A program made the position numbers and the translations under genes. A DNA stretch of 64,000 bases from Rhizobium chutanense (GTDB lineage Bacteria; Pseudomonadota; Alphaproteobacteria; Rhizobiales; Rhizobiaceae): positions 62,001-126,000 of the forward strand of contig NZ_NWSV01000002.1 in assembly GCF_002531935.1 (NCBI RefSeq). The letters are read 5' to 3'. Below, piece after piece: positions 6,604-13,756 of the stretch. The notes under the pieces are model-generated. The model was not told the DNA's origin. It searched no databases and saw nothing but the letters and a program-made list of their open reading frames with translations. Position 1 is the first letter of the stretch. Every line of letters starts with the position of its first letter.

Positions 6604-8331
6604 TTATTCCATCGGCACCGCCACAAACCGCAGATCGCCATTCGCCGATGCGATCATCAGTTGGGCGTTGCGGCGGCCTTCCTGTTTCAGGGCCTGCACC
6701 TTGGCGGCGACCGCATCCGGTGACTTCATGAACTCCTGCGCCACCTCGACGATCACGTCGCCGGGCTTGAGGCCTTTTTCGGCCGAGGCGGAGCCGGGCG
6801 TCACTTCGGTGACGACGACGCCGTCGACGCTCTCGGCAATGCCGAAAGCCTTGCGCGTCTCGGCGCTCAGAAGCGAGAGTGACAGCCCGAGCACGTTCCT
6901 CGGCGTGGCCGCATCCGGCGTCACCTGGCCTTTGTGCGGGTCGGGTGCATCCGGCGCCGGCTGCGCCTGATCGCCGCCGTCGGGCTGGTCCATATCATTA
7001 TTCTCGTCGGGATCCGGTGTAATCACGCCATCGTCCTGCGAACCGTCACCATCGCCGGGTGCTGCCGCCTGATCGCTGTCTTCCAGCCGGCCAAGCTTCA
7101 CCTTGACGGTCTGCTCCTTGCCGTCGCGCAGCACCACCACGTCGACTTCCTTGCCGACACTGCTTTCGGCCACGACGCGCGGCAGGTCGCGCATTTCGCT
7201 GACGGTTTTGCCGTCGAATTTAAGGATGACGTCGCCCGCCTTGATCGAGCCGTCGTCGACCGGTCCGCCCTTGATGACGCCGGCGACCAGCGCGCCCTTG
7301 GCGCTGTCGAGCCCGAGGCTGTCGGCGATATCGTCGGTTACCGGCTGGATGCGCACGCCGAGCCAGCCGCGCCGCGTCTCGCCATATTCGCGCAATTGCT
7401 CGACGACGCCGGAGGCAAGCTCCGATGGCACCGAGAAGCCGATGCCGATCGAGCCGCCGCTCGGCGAAATGATCGCCGTGTTGATGCCGATCACCTCACC
7501 CTTCATGTTGAAGAGCGGACCACCGGAATTGCCCTTGTTGATGGCCGCATCCGTCTGGATGAAATTGTCGTAGGGCCCGGCATTGATGTTGCGGCCGCGC
7601 CCGGAAATGATGCCGACCGTCACCGAACCGCCGAAGCCGAACGGATTGCCGATCGCCATCACCCAGTCGCCGATGCGCATCGTGCTGGAATCGCCGAACT
7701 TCACCGATTTCAGCGGCGTCTTCGGCTCCACCTTCAGCACCGAAAGATCGGTTTTCGTATCGGTGCCGATCAGCTTCGCTTTCAGTTTCGAACCATTGGC
7801 GAAATTGATCTCGATGTCGTCGGCACCTTCGATCACATGGTTGTTGGTGACGATATAACCTGTGGGATCAATGACGAAACCGGAGCCGAGCGAGCTGACA
7901 TTATGGTTCCCGCCCTTGTTGCCCTGCTGTTTGTTGAAGAAATCATTGAAGAATTCCTGGAACGGCGAGCCGTCTGGCGCACGTGGCGCCGGGCCGGCGC
8001 CCTCGTCGTCCTTCACATTCTGCGAGGTCGAGATGTTGACCACGGCATCGAGCAGCCCCTCGGCAAGATCGGCGACCGAAGCCGGACCGTTGCCGGGCAC
8101 CCCGGTTTGCATCGGCGCGGTCTGCTGCGGTGCGGCGGGTGCGGGCGGTGCGAGTGCGGGAGCAGCCGCCTCAGGAGCAGCCGGTGCCGGTGCAGCAACC
8201 CCGGGCACCGTCGTCTCAGCCGCGGCTTGCGCATAGGCGACCCCGTTCATGCCGGCATGCGCAAGAATTGCAGCGCTGGCCATAAGCGCGAGCGTTCGTC
8301 TGAAGGGCGAGCGATTCGTGGGGGCCATCAA
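6604..8331 (-). CDS. degP: DegP/HtrA-type periplasmic serine protease (Do family)
   Basis: A 575-residue protein with an N-terminal signal peptide (RRTLALMASAAILAHAG, cleavage near AYAQ, residue 35). A proline/alanine-rich linker runs to about residue 85. The trypsin-like domain has His165 (TNNHVIEGAD), Asp195 (TDLSVLK) and Ser269 (GNSGGPLFN). Two PDZ domains follow at about 320-410 and 480-570, separated by an acidic, glycine-rich linker. HtrA proteases degrade and refold misfolded envelope proteins. Adjacent Met codons at 8331 and 8328 are both possible starts. It lies 203 bases downstream of hflC on the same strand but is separated from it by a strong terminator, so it probably has its own promoter. 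Confidence 0.94.
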   Translation of the reverse strand: MMAPTNRSPFRRTLALMASAAILAHAGMNGVAYAQAAAETTVPGVAAPAPAAPEAAAPALAPPAPAAPQQTAPMQTGVPGNGPASVADLAEGLLDAVVNISTSQNVKDDEGAGPAPRAPDGSPFQEFFNDFFNKQQGNKGGNHNVSSLGSGFVIDPTGYIVTNNHVIEGADDIEINFANGSKLKAKLIGTDTKTDLSVLKVEPKTPLKSVKFGDSSTMRIGDWVMAIGNPFGFGGSVTVGIISGRGRNINAGPYDNFIQTDAAINKGNSGGPLFNMKGEVIGINTAIISPSGGSIGIGFSVPSELASGVVEQLREYGETRRGWLGVRIQPVTDDIADSLGLDSAKGALVAGVIKGGPVDDGSIKAGDVILKFDGKTVSEMRDLPRVVAESSVGKEVDVVVLRDGKEQTVKVKLGRLEDSDQAAAPGDGDGSQDDGVITPDPDENNDMDQPDGGDQAQPAPDAPDPHKGQVTPDAATPRNVLGLSLSLLSAETRKAFGIAESVDGVVVTEVTPGSASAEKGLKPGDVIVEVAQEFMKSPDAVAAKVQALKQEGRRNAQLMIASANGDLRFVAVPME

Positions 8332-8470
8332 GCTTCCTCATAGGGGGTAAATGCGCACATTGAGCACCAGCATAAGGCGGAATGATGGAGGGTGAAATCA
8401 CCTTTTCGCGAAATCCCCGTGCAATGTGATGTGGCCTCGCAAATGCCGGATCATCTCAATCATCCCACGA

Positions 8471-8497
8471 AAAAAGGGCCGGCACGCGGGCCAGCCC
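8471..8497 (-). terminator. Rho-independent terminator after hflC
   Basis: On the minus strand GGGCTGGC, loop CCGCGT, GCCGGCCC (one T-G wobble, 8497-8476) is followed by a run of T residues. It lies 37 bases after the hflC stop codon and separates hflKC from the DegP gene. Confidence 0.82.
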
Positions 8498-8533
8498 TTC
8501 CAGATTGTCGGGATGCCAACGGCATCCTTGGCG

Positions 8534-9493
8534 TCAGTTCGCCGGCTGAGCGGGTGCTGCCGGAGCAGCCGCACCAGGAACTGCCGCAGCCGGATTTGCC
8601 GGCGCCCGCAGGGCACCGGCGGCATTGTCGAAATAGCGGAAGAATTCCGTATTCGGCGACAGCACCAGCGTCGTGTCCTGCGATGAAAGCGCCGAGGAGT
8701 AGGCGGCCATCGAGCGATAGAACTCGAAGAAAGCCGGATCCTTGCTGAAGGCGTCGGCGAAGACGCGGTTGCGTTCCGCATCGCCCTGACCGCGCAGGAT
8801 TTCCGCGTCGCGCTGGGCGCCCGCGGTCAGTTCCACGACCTGGCGGTCGGCGACGGCCCGGCGCCGCTGACCTTCTTCATTGCCCTCTGCGCGGATGCGC
8901 TCGGCTTCGGCCAGGCGTTCGGAGCGCATGGCATTGTAGGTGTTGGGCGCAACCTCCGGCGAAAGGTCGGTGCGGCGGATACGAACGTCATCGATATGCA
9001 GGCCGAGATTTTCGGCATCCGTGCGCAGGTCGTCGCGGATCTCCAGCATCATCGCGACACGCTCTTCCGAAAGCGCGGCATTGTAGTCACGCAGGCCGTA
9101 GACGCGGCGAAGCGATGAATCGAGCTGCGCCCTCAGCCGCGCTTCGGCGGCCTCGCGGTCACCCGAAACCGTTTCGCGGAAGCGGCGCACATCCGAGATA
9201 TTGTAGATCACGAAGGCATCGACATCGAAGGTCTGGCCGTCCTGAACCTGAACGCGGATATTATCGAGATCGAGCCTCAGCGCCTGCTTTTCAACCAGTT
9301 GGACTCGATCAGCATCCATGAAGCCGAAGGGCAGCTTGAAATAGATGCCGGGTTCGGTCTTGACCGACTGGATTTGGCCGAAGCGGACAACGATCGCCTG
9401 TTCGCGTGCATTCACCACGAAGATCGACGAATAGAGCCCGACCAGCACGATGGCGAGGATGAGGAGAATGATGGGAAGTCTGTTCGATGTCAT
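8534..9493 (-). CDS. hflC: HflC, SPFH-family membrane regulator of FtsH
   Basis: A 319-residue protein (family about 310-330) with one N-terminal membrane anchor (residues 8-27, IILLILAIVLVGLYSSIFVV) and then the SPFH/band-7 domain (VNAREQAIVVRFGQIQ; EPGIYFKLPF). A helical C-terminal part contains the ERNRVFADAFSKDPAFFEFYRSM segment typical of HflC. A short alanine/proline tail (AAAVPGAAAPAAPAQP) ends it. HflC assembles with HflK into a large periplasmic-side cage around the FtsH protease. It follows hflK after only three bases, so the two are co-transcribed and probably translationally coupled. Confidence 0.95.
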   Translation of the reverse strand: MTSNRLPIILLILAIVLVGLYSSIFVVNAREQAIVVRFGQIQSVKTEPGIYFKLPFGFMDADRVQLVEKQALRLDLDNIRVQVQDGQTFDVDAFVIYNISDVRRFRETVSGDREAAEARLRAQLDSSLRRVYGLRDYNAALSEERVAMMLEIRDDLRTDAENLGLHIDDVRIRRTDLSPEVAPNTYNAMRSERLAEAERIRAEGNEEGQRRRAVADRQVVELTAGAQRDAEILRGQGDAERNRVFADAFSKDPAFFEFYRSMAAYSSALSSQDTTLVLSPNTEFFRYFDNAAGALRAPANPAAAVPGAAAPAAPAQPAN

Positions 9494-9496
9494 GGT

Positions 9497-10579
9497 TCAA
9501 CCTCCCTGCTGCGCCGGCTTGCCGAGCTCATTGAGCGGCAGATAGGGCAACACGCCCTGCTTCTCGTCGATGATGACCTTCTTCGAGCTCTTCAGCACCT
9601 GCTCCATCGTTTCGATGAACAGCCGCTTGCGGGTCACTTCGGGAGCCTTCGAATATTCGTCGTTGATCGCAGTGAAGCGCTGCGCTTCACCTTCCGCCTC
9701 CTTCACGACACGGTCCTTGTAGGCAGCTGCGTCTTCACGGATTCGCGCCGCATCGCCTCGCGCCTGGCCGAGCTTCTGGTTCGTGTAGCGGTTGGCGTCC
9801 TCGATCGTGCTATCGCGGTCCCGGCCGGCACGCTGCACTTCTTCGAAGGCATCGGCGACTTCACGCGGCGGCGCCACGTTCTGGATCGTCACGCCGGTCA
9901 CGGTCACGCCCGCGCCATAGCGGTTCATCGTATCCTGCACGATATTGAGCACATCCACTTCGATCGGCTGGCGATTGCTGCGGAAGGCGTCCTGCGCCGG
10001 ACGACGCCCGACGATTTCGCGCATAGCGCTGTCGGAAACCTGCTGCAGGGTCTCTGCCGGATTTTCGACGTTGAAGAGATAGGCCTTCGGATCGCTGACC
10101 GTATAGAAGACGGCGAACTGCACGTTGATGACGCTCTTGTCGCTGGACAGCATCAGGCCGTTCGAAGACGATGCCGAGGTCGCCCCGATATTCAACTGTT
10201 GCACGGTCACCTTGACCGTCTCGACGCTTTCCATCGGCCAGAAATGGAAATGCAGGCCGGGCATCGAGATCTCTTCCTTCGGCTTACCGAACCGCAGTTC
10301 GACGCCCCGTTCATCCGGCTGCACCACATAGACGCACTGAATCAGCCAGAAGATGGCGACGATCGCCGCGACGATCACCGCCACGCCGCCGTTGAAACCG
10401 CCGGGAACGATGTTGCGCAGCTGGTCCTGGCCGCGCCGGATAATGTCTTCCAGGTCGGGCGGTCCGCCCTTGCCGCCGCCGCGCGGGCGGTTCGGCCCCT
10501 GGCCCCATGGTCCCTGATTATTATTACCGCCGCCGCCGCCCCAAGGGCCGCCGCCGCCATTCTGATTGCTCCAGGGCAT
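9497..10579 (-). CDS. hflK: HflK, SPFH-family partner of HflC
   Basis: A 360-residue protein with the hallmark glycine/asparagine-rich cytoplasmic N-terminus (GGGGPWGGGGGNNNQGPWGQ). The PDLEDIIRRGQDQL segment and one transmembrane helix at about residues 70-90 follow. The SPFH domain then begins (VQPDERGVELRFGKP), and a long C-terminal helical region contains QKLGQARGDAARIREDAAAYKDRVV. I chose the start at 10579 (MPWSNQNGGG), as in homologues. Together with hflC it forms the HflKC complex that modulates FtsH. The gene lies 149 bases downstream of folA on the same strand. Confidence 0.95.
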   Translation of the reverse strand: MPWSNQNGGGGPWGGGGGNNNQGPWGQGPNRPRGGGKGGPPDLEDIIRRGQDQLRNIVPGGFNGGVAVIVAAIVAIFWLIQCVYVVQPDERGVELRFGKPKEEISMPGLHFHFWPMESVETVKVTVQQLNIGATSASSSNGLMLSSDKSVINVQFAVFYTVSDPKAYLFNVENPAETLQQVSDSAMREIVGRRPAQDAFRSNRQPIEVDVLNIVQDTMNRYGAGVTVTGVTIQNVAPPREVADAFEEVQRAGRDRDSTIEDANRYTNQKLGQARGDAARIREDAAAYKDRVVKEAEGEAQRFTAINDEYSKAPEVTRKRLFIETMEQVLKSSKKVIIDEKQGVLPYLPLNELGKPAQQGG

Positions 10580-10728
10580 CAAAACCTCGTTGTTCGTTAA
10601 GTCTTCCACGCATCCGGAACCGTGGGGGCTGAGCGGTGGATGCGTTGGTGACCGTTATAGGTATCGCCGCATCGGCTTTCAACGCAACGTGAGAAACTTG
10701 GTCAATTTAATTGGAAAATAGTTCATTT

Positions 10729-11247
10729 TCAGGCGTGACGGCGTTCATAGACGACGAAGCGCGTGGGATAGGTATCCTTCTCGCCGGCCGGGACTGCGAT
10801 CGTCTCCCCTGCCCGCCAGATATCGGGATCGATCGCCGGGAACGAAGCGTCCCCATCGAGATCGGCTTCGACATGCGTGATGCACATCCGGTCGGCAAGG
10901 TCGATCGCCTGTGTATAGACCTGCCCGCCGCCGATAATGCAGATCTCGTCGACGCCGGTTTCCCGCGCCAGCCTTTCCGCCGCCGTCATGGCCTCGGGCA
11001 GCGAATGCGCCATCTGCACATCCGGGTGGTCTATCGTTGCCTGCCTTGATATCACCACATTCGGCCGGCCCGGCAGCGGCTTGCCGATCGAGTCGTAGGT
11101 TTTGCGGCCCATCACGACGGGCTTGCCCAATGTCAGCGCCTTGAAGCGCTTGAGATCGCTCGAGAGCCGCCAAGGCATGTCGCCGTCGCGGCCGATGATG
11201 CCGTTGCGGGCAACGGCAACGACGATGGTCTTGTGGATGTCGGCCAT
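10729..11247 (-). CDS. folA: Dihydrofolate reductase
   Basis: A 172-residue enzyme that reduces dihydrofolate to tetrahydrofolate with NADPH, regenerating the cofactor used up by ThyA. The N-terminus IVVAVARNGIIGRDGDMPWRLSSDLKRFK is the DHFR signature, with the catalytic Asp31. VVMGRKTYDSIGKPLPGRPNVVIS forms the NADPH-binding region, and EICIIGGGQVYTQAI the second nucleotide-binding loop. The start at 11247 (MADIHKT) is preferred over the upstream Met at 11301, which overlaps thyA. It lies 13 bases after thyA, so the two genes are an operon with directly linked reactions. Confidence 0.96.
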   Translation of the reverse strand: MADIHKTIVVAVARNGIIGRDGDMPWRLSSDLKRFKALTLGKPVVMGRKTYDSIGKPLPGRPNVVISRQATIDHPDVQMAHSLPEAMTAAERLARETGVDEICIIGGGQVYTQAIDLADRMCITHVEADLDGDASFPAIDPDIWRAGETIAVPAGEKDTYPTRFVVYERRHA

Positions 11248-11260
11248 GAATTTTCCCGGA

Positions 11261-12055
11261 TCAGACGGCAATCGGCGCCTTGATGCTGGCATCGGCCTCA
11301 TAACCGATCAGCTCGAAATCGTCGAAGGTGAAGCCAAAAATGTCCTTCACATCGGGGTTGATGCGCATGAAGGGCAGCGGCTTCGGCCGGCGCCCCAGCT
11401 GCAGCTTCGCCTGGTCGAAATGGTTGTGATAGAGATGGGCATCACCGAGTGTATGGACAAAATCGCCAGGCTTCAGCCCGGTTACCTGAGCCACCATCAT
11501 CGTCAAAAGCGCATAGGAGGCGATGTTGAACGGCACGCCGAGGAAGATGTCGGCCGAGCGCTGGTAGAGCTGGCAGGAGAGCTTGCCGTCGGCAACGTAA
11601 AACTGGAACAGGCAATGGCAGGGCGGCAGCGCCATCTCGTCCACTTCCGCCGGGTTCCAGGCCGAGACGATGTGGCGGCGCGAATTCGGGTTGTTGACGA
11701 TGCCTTTGACGAGATTGGCGATCTGGTCGATATGGCCTCCATCAGGCGCCGGCCAGGAGCGCCACTGGGCGCCGTAGACCGGCCCGAGATCGCCGTTTTC
11801 GTCGGCCCATTCATCCCAGATCGAAACGCCGTTTTCCTTGAGATAGCGAATATTCGTCTCGCCCTTCAGGAACCATAAAAGCTCGTGAATGATCGAACGC
11901 AGATGCAGCTTCTTCGTGGTCAGCACGGGGAAGCCTTCCTGGAGATCGAAGCGCATCTGGTAGCCGAAGACAGACCGCGTGCCGGTACCGGTGCGGTCGC
12001 CCCGGTCGGAGCCCTTTTCCATCACATGGGTAAGGAGATCGAGATATTGCTTCAT
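11261..12055 (-). CDS. thyA: Thymidylate synthase
   Basis: A 264-residue enzyme, the same length as E. coli ThyA, that methylates dUMP to dTMP using methylene-tetrahydrofolate. The catalytic Cys146 lies in [11 protein letters not shown], the phosphate-binding Arg in [13 protein letters not shown], and the dUMP/folate-binding [17 protein letters not shown] segment is intact. It is the first gene of the thyA-folA pair. The upstream region is short before the divergent ssrA gene. Confidence 0.97.
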   Translation of the reverse strand: MKQYLDLLTHVMEKGSDRGDRTGTGTRSVFGYQMRFDLQEGFPVLTTKKLHLRSIIHELLWFLKGETNIRYLKENGVSIWDEWADENGDLGPVYGAQWRSWPAPDGGHIDQIANLVKGIVNNPNSRRHIVSAWNPAEVDEMALPPCHCLFQFYVADGKLSCQLYQRSADIFLGVPFNIASYALLTMMVAQVTGLKPGDFVHTLGDAHLYHNHFDQAKLQLGRRPKPLPFMRINPDVKDIFGFTFDDFELIGYEADASIKAPIAV

Positions 12056-12199
12056 GTCGCGCTGATTCCGTTTCGGTTAATTTAAGCCTCCAGCGGCAGG
12101 AAACCAATCACCGGCAGGCATTTTCCCAGTATTTCTGACGGGACGCATAACGCTTTTATGACGTTTGCCCTTTCCTTGGGCTGAGGAAACCACTATATC

Positions 12200-12526
12200 A
12201 GCCTTGCCGGCTTTCGGGCCGGCTATGGCGATAAATGAGCGGTGTAATAAACCTATTGGACCCGGGGGCGGTACCCGGCGCCTCCACCAAAAACCGGCGG
12301 CCTTGAAGGCCGGCTTTTGATGGGGGCGAAACAGGATCGACAAGGGTGTAAAGATCGACTTTTTGCTCGGCATTGTACCGCCGTTATCGGGCTAAAATTG
12401 TAGTTGCAAACGACAACTATGCGGAAGCTCGTCTCGCTGCTTAATCGCAGTGTGACACTTCAAATCAAGCCCTAGTGGTTCGCACCTCTAGGCGGGGTCC
12501 GAAGGCACCTGGCAACAGAAGCCTTC
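12200..12526 (+). ncRNA. ssrA: Transfer-messenger RNA (permuted two-piece ssrA)
   Basis: This is the alphaproteobacterial permuted tmRNA gene. The acceptor piece comes first and ends in CCTCCACCA at 12281-12289, so the CCA end is encoded. A 32-base spacer with a hairpin (GGCCTT/AAGGCC) follows and would be removed. The coding piece begins GGGGGCGAAACAGGATCGAC at 12322. GGGGGCG (12322-12328) pairs over seven bases with CGCCTCC (12279-12285), rebuilding the tRNA-like acceptor stem between the two pieces. The tag frame is at 12406-12444 and encodes ANDNYAEARLAA then TAA. Hairpins follow, including GAAGGC (12501-12506) with GCCTTC (12521-12526). The outer ends are approximate. A TATATC box at 12194-12199 may be the -10 element. 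The RNA rescues stalled ribosomes and tags the product for proteolysis. Confidence 0.94.
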
Positions 12527-12657
12527 ACCTTCTCCCTGCCGCCGAAATCATGTATGCTGCTGAAAAACGTGACTCGGCTCCGGTCTTTCCCAAGGCGCCC
12601 GGACGTGGCATATAACCGTGTGAAAAGACTTCCGAACCGACGAAAGACAGGAAAAGC

Positions 12658-13173
12658 ATGGGGCAGGATCATATCCGCTACGACATTCTGGCACAGGATG
12701 CACTTCGCGGCGTCATCCGCAAGGTTTTGGCGGAAGTCGGAGCGACGGGCCGCCTGCCGGGCGACCATCACTTCTTCATCACCTTCCTCACCGGCGCTGC
12801 CGGCGTTCGCATCTCCCAGCACCTCAAGTCGAAATATCCCGAGCAGATGACCATCGTCATCCAGCATCAGTTCTGGGATCTGAAAATCACCGAGACGCAT
12901 TTCGAGATCGGCCTTTCCTTCTCCGACGTTCCGGAAAAGCTGGTCATCCCGTTCAATGCGATCCGCGGTTTCTACGACCCCTCCGTCAATTTCGAGCTCG
13001 AATTCGACGTGCCGTTGGCCGATGGCGAGGAACTGCCGTCAGGCGAGATCACCGCCTATCCTGTCGACGCGGCAGGAAAGCCCGATGAGGCCGCGGCCGC
13101 AAAACCCGCCGACGGCGAGGAAAAGAAGCCAGGCTCCGTCGTCTCGCTCGACTCTTTCCGCAAGAAGCAGTGA
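12658..13173 (+). CDS. sspB: SspB, ClpXP adaptor for ssrA-tagged proteins (alphaproteobacterial type)
   Basis: A 171-residue protein of the stringent-starvation-protein-B family in its divergent alphaproteobacterial form. The folded domain covers about residues 1-125 (IRYDILAQDALRGVIRKVL; LPGDHHFFITFLTG; then MTIVIQHQFWDLKITETHFEI and FYDPSVNFELEF). An acidic, alanine-rich linker follows, and the C-terminal peptide SVVSLDSFRKKQ is probably the XB-like tail that docks on ClpX. SspB binds the ssrA tag and delivers tagged proteins to ClpXP. It lies directly downstream of ssrA on the same strand, with about 130 bases between them. A strong terminator follows immediately. Confidence 0.93.
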   Translation: MGQDHIRYDILAQDALRGVIRKVLAEVGATGRLPGDHHFFITFLTGAAGVRISQHLKSKYPEQMTIVIQHQFWDLKITETHFEIGLSFSDVPEKLVIPFNAIRGFYDPSVNFELEFDVPLADGEELPSGEITAYPVDAAGKPDEAAAAKPADGEEKKPGSVVSLDSFRKKQ

Positions 13174-13178
13174 TCTGA

Positions 13179-13200
13179 GGGAGGCCAAGCCTCCCTTTTT
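13179..13200 (+). terminator. Rho-independent terminator of sspB
   Basis: GGGAGGC (13179-13185), loop CAA, GCCTCCC (13189-13195), then TTTTT. It begins 5 bases after the sspB stop codon. The next gene starts only 23 bases later, so that gene depends on read-through or a promoter within this short space. Confidence 0.88.
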
Positions 13201-13222
13201 CATAGGGAATTCAGGCAACCGC

Positions 13223-13417
13223 ATGAGCGCCGAAATCGTCAATCTGCGCCAGTTCCGCAAGAAGCAGGCCCGCTCCGAAAAGGAGAAACAGGCCGAGCAG
13301 AACCGCATTTCCTTCGGCCGCACCAAGGCCGAAAAGCAACTGACCCGCAGCCTGAACGAAAAGGCCGACAGGGCTCATCGCGATGGACGGATCGAGACGG
13401 ATGACGACGGCGCGTGA
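13223..13417 (+). CDS. Small basic protein of the DUF4169 family
   Basis: A 64-residue, highly charged protein (MSAEIVNLRQFRKKQARSEK, then NRISFGRTKAEKQLTRSLNEK). The N-terminal IVNLRQFRKKQ and central RxxFGRTKAEK match the small DUF4169 family found in alphaproteobacteria. No function is known; the basic, helical character would allow RNA, DNA or ribosome binding, but that is only a guess. The motif NLRQFRKKQ resembles the C-terminal SLDSFRKKQ of the neighbouring SspB, which is curious. It sits between sspB and an RHH-domain gene on the same strand. Confidence 0.8.
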   Translation: MSAEIVNLRQFRKKQARSEKEKQAEQNRISFGRTKAEKQLTRSLNEKADRAHRDGRIETDDDGA

Positions 13418-13527
13418 CGGCTTCACCGACTGCTTAGTTCAAAGCCGGAATGGAGTCTGCGATCAGTCACTTGAGCGGGTTTATTGAATCGATCTGCCAA
13501 CCCATACCCTGGATGTGAAGCCGCTTC

Positions 13528-13746
13528 ATGATCCGCAAGCATTCGGCGACACTGCACGGCCATCGCACCAGTTTCTCACTGGAAGATGAGTTCTGGGACG
13601 AGTTGAAGACAATCGCCGCAAGCCGTTCGATGCCGCTTGCCGCCCTGATTTCCGAAATCGACGATCACCGTTCTGCCGACAGCAATCTGTCCTCGGCGCT
13701 GCGGCTCCATGTTCTCGCCTGGATAAAGGCGGGCGGCCGGCCATGA
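13528..13746 (+). CDS. Ribbon-helix-helix domain protein
   Basis: A 72-residue protein. KHSATLHGHRTSFSLEDEFWDELKTIAASRSMPLAALISEIDDH has the pattern of the alphaproteobacterial RHH_4 family: a short strand (RTSFSLEDEFW), then two helices, then a leucine-rich C-terminus (NLSSALRLHVLAW). Members are presumed DNA-binding regulators; the target is unknown. It converges with the AsmA gene, 10 bases away. No toxin gene is adjacent, so an antitoxin role is unlikely. Confidence 0.82.
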   Translation: MIRKHSATLHGHRTSFSLEDEFWDELKTIAASRSMPLAALISEIDDHRSADSNLSSALRLHVLAWIKAGGRP

Positions 13747-13756
13747 CGACCGCGAT

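Noticed and set aside
12077..12373. Minus-strand frame of 98 residues over the ssrA acceptor region
   Set aside because: The region encodes tmRNA on the plus strand; the frame is accidental.
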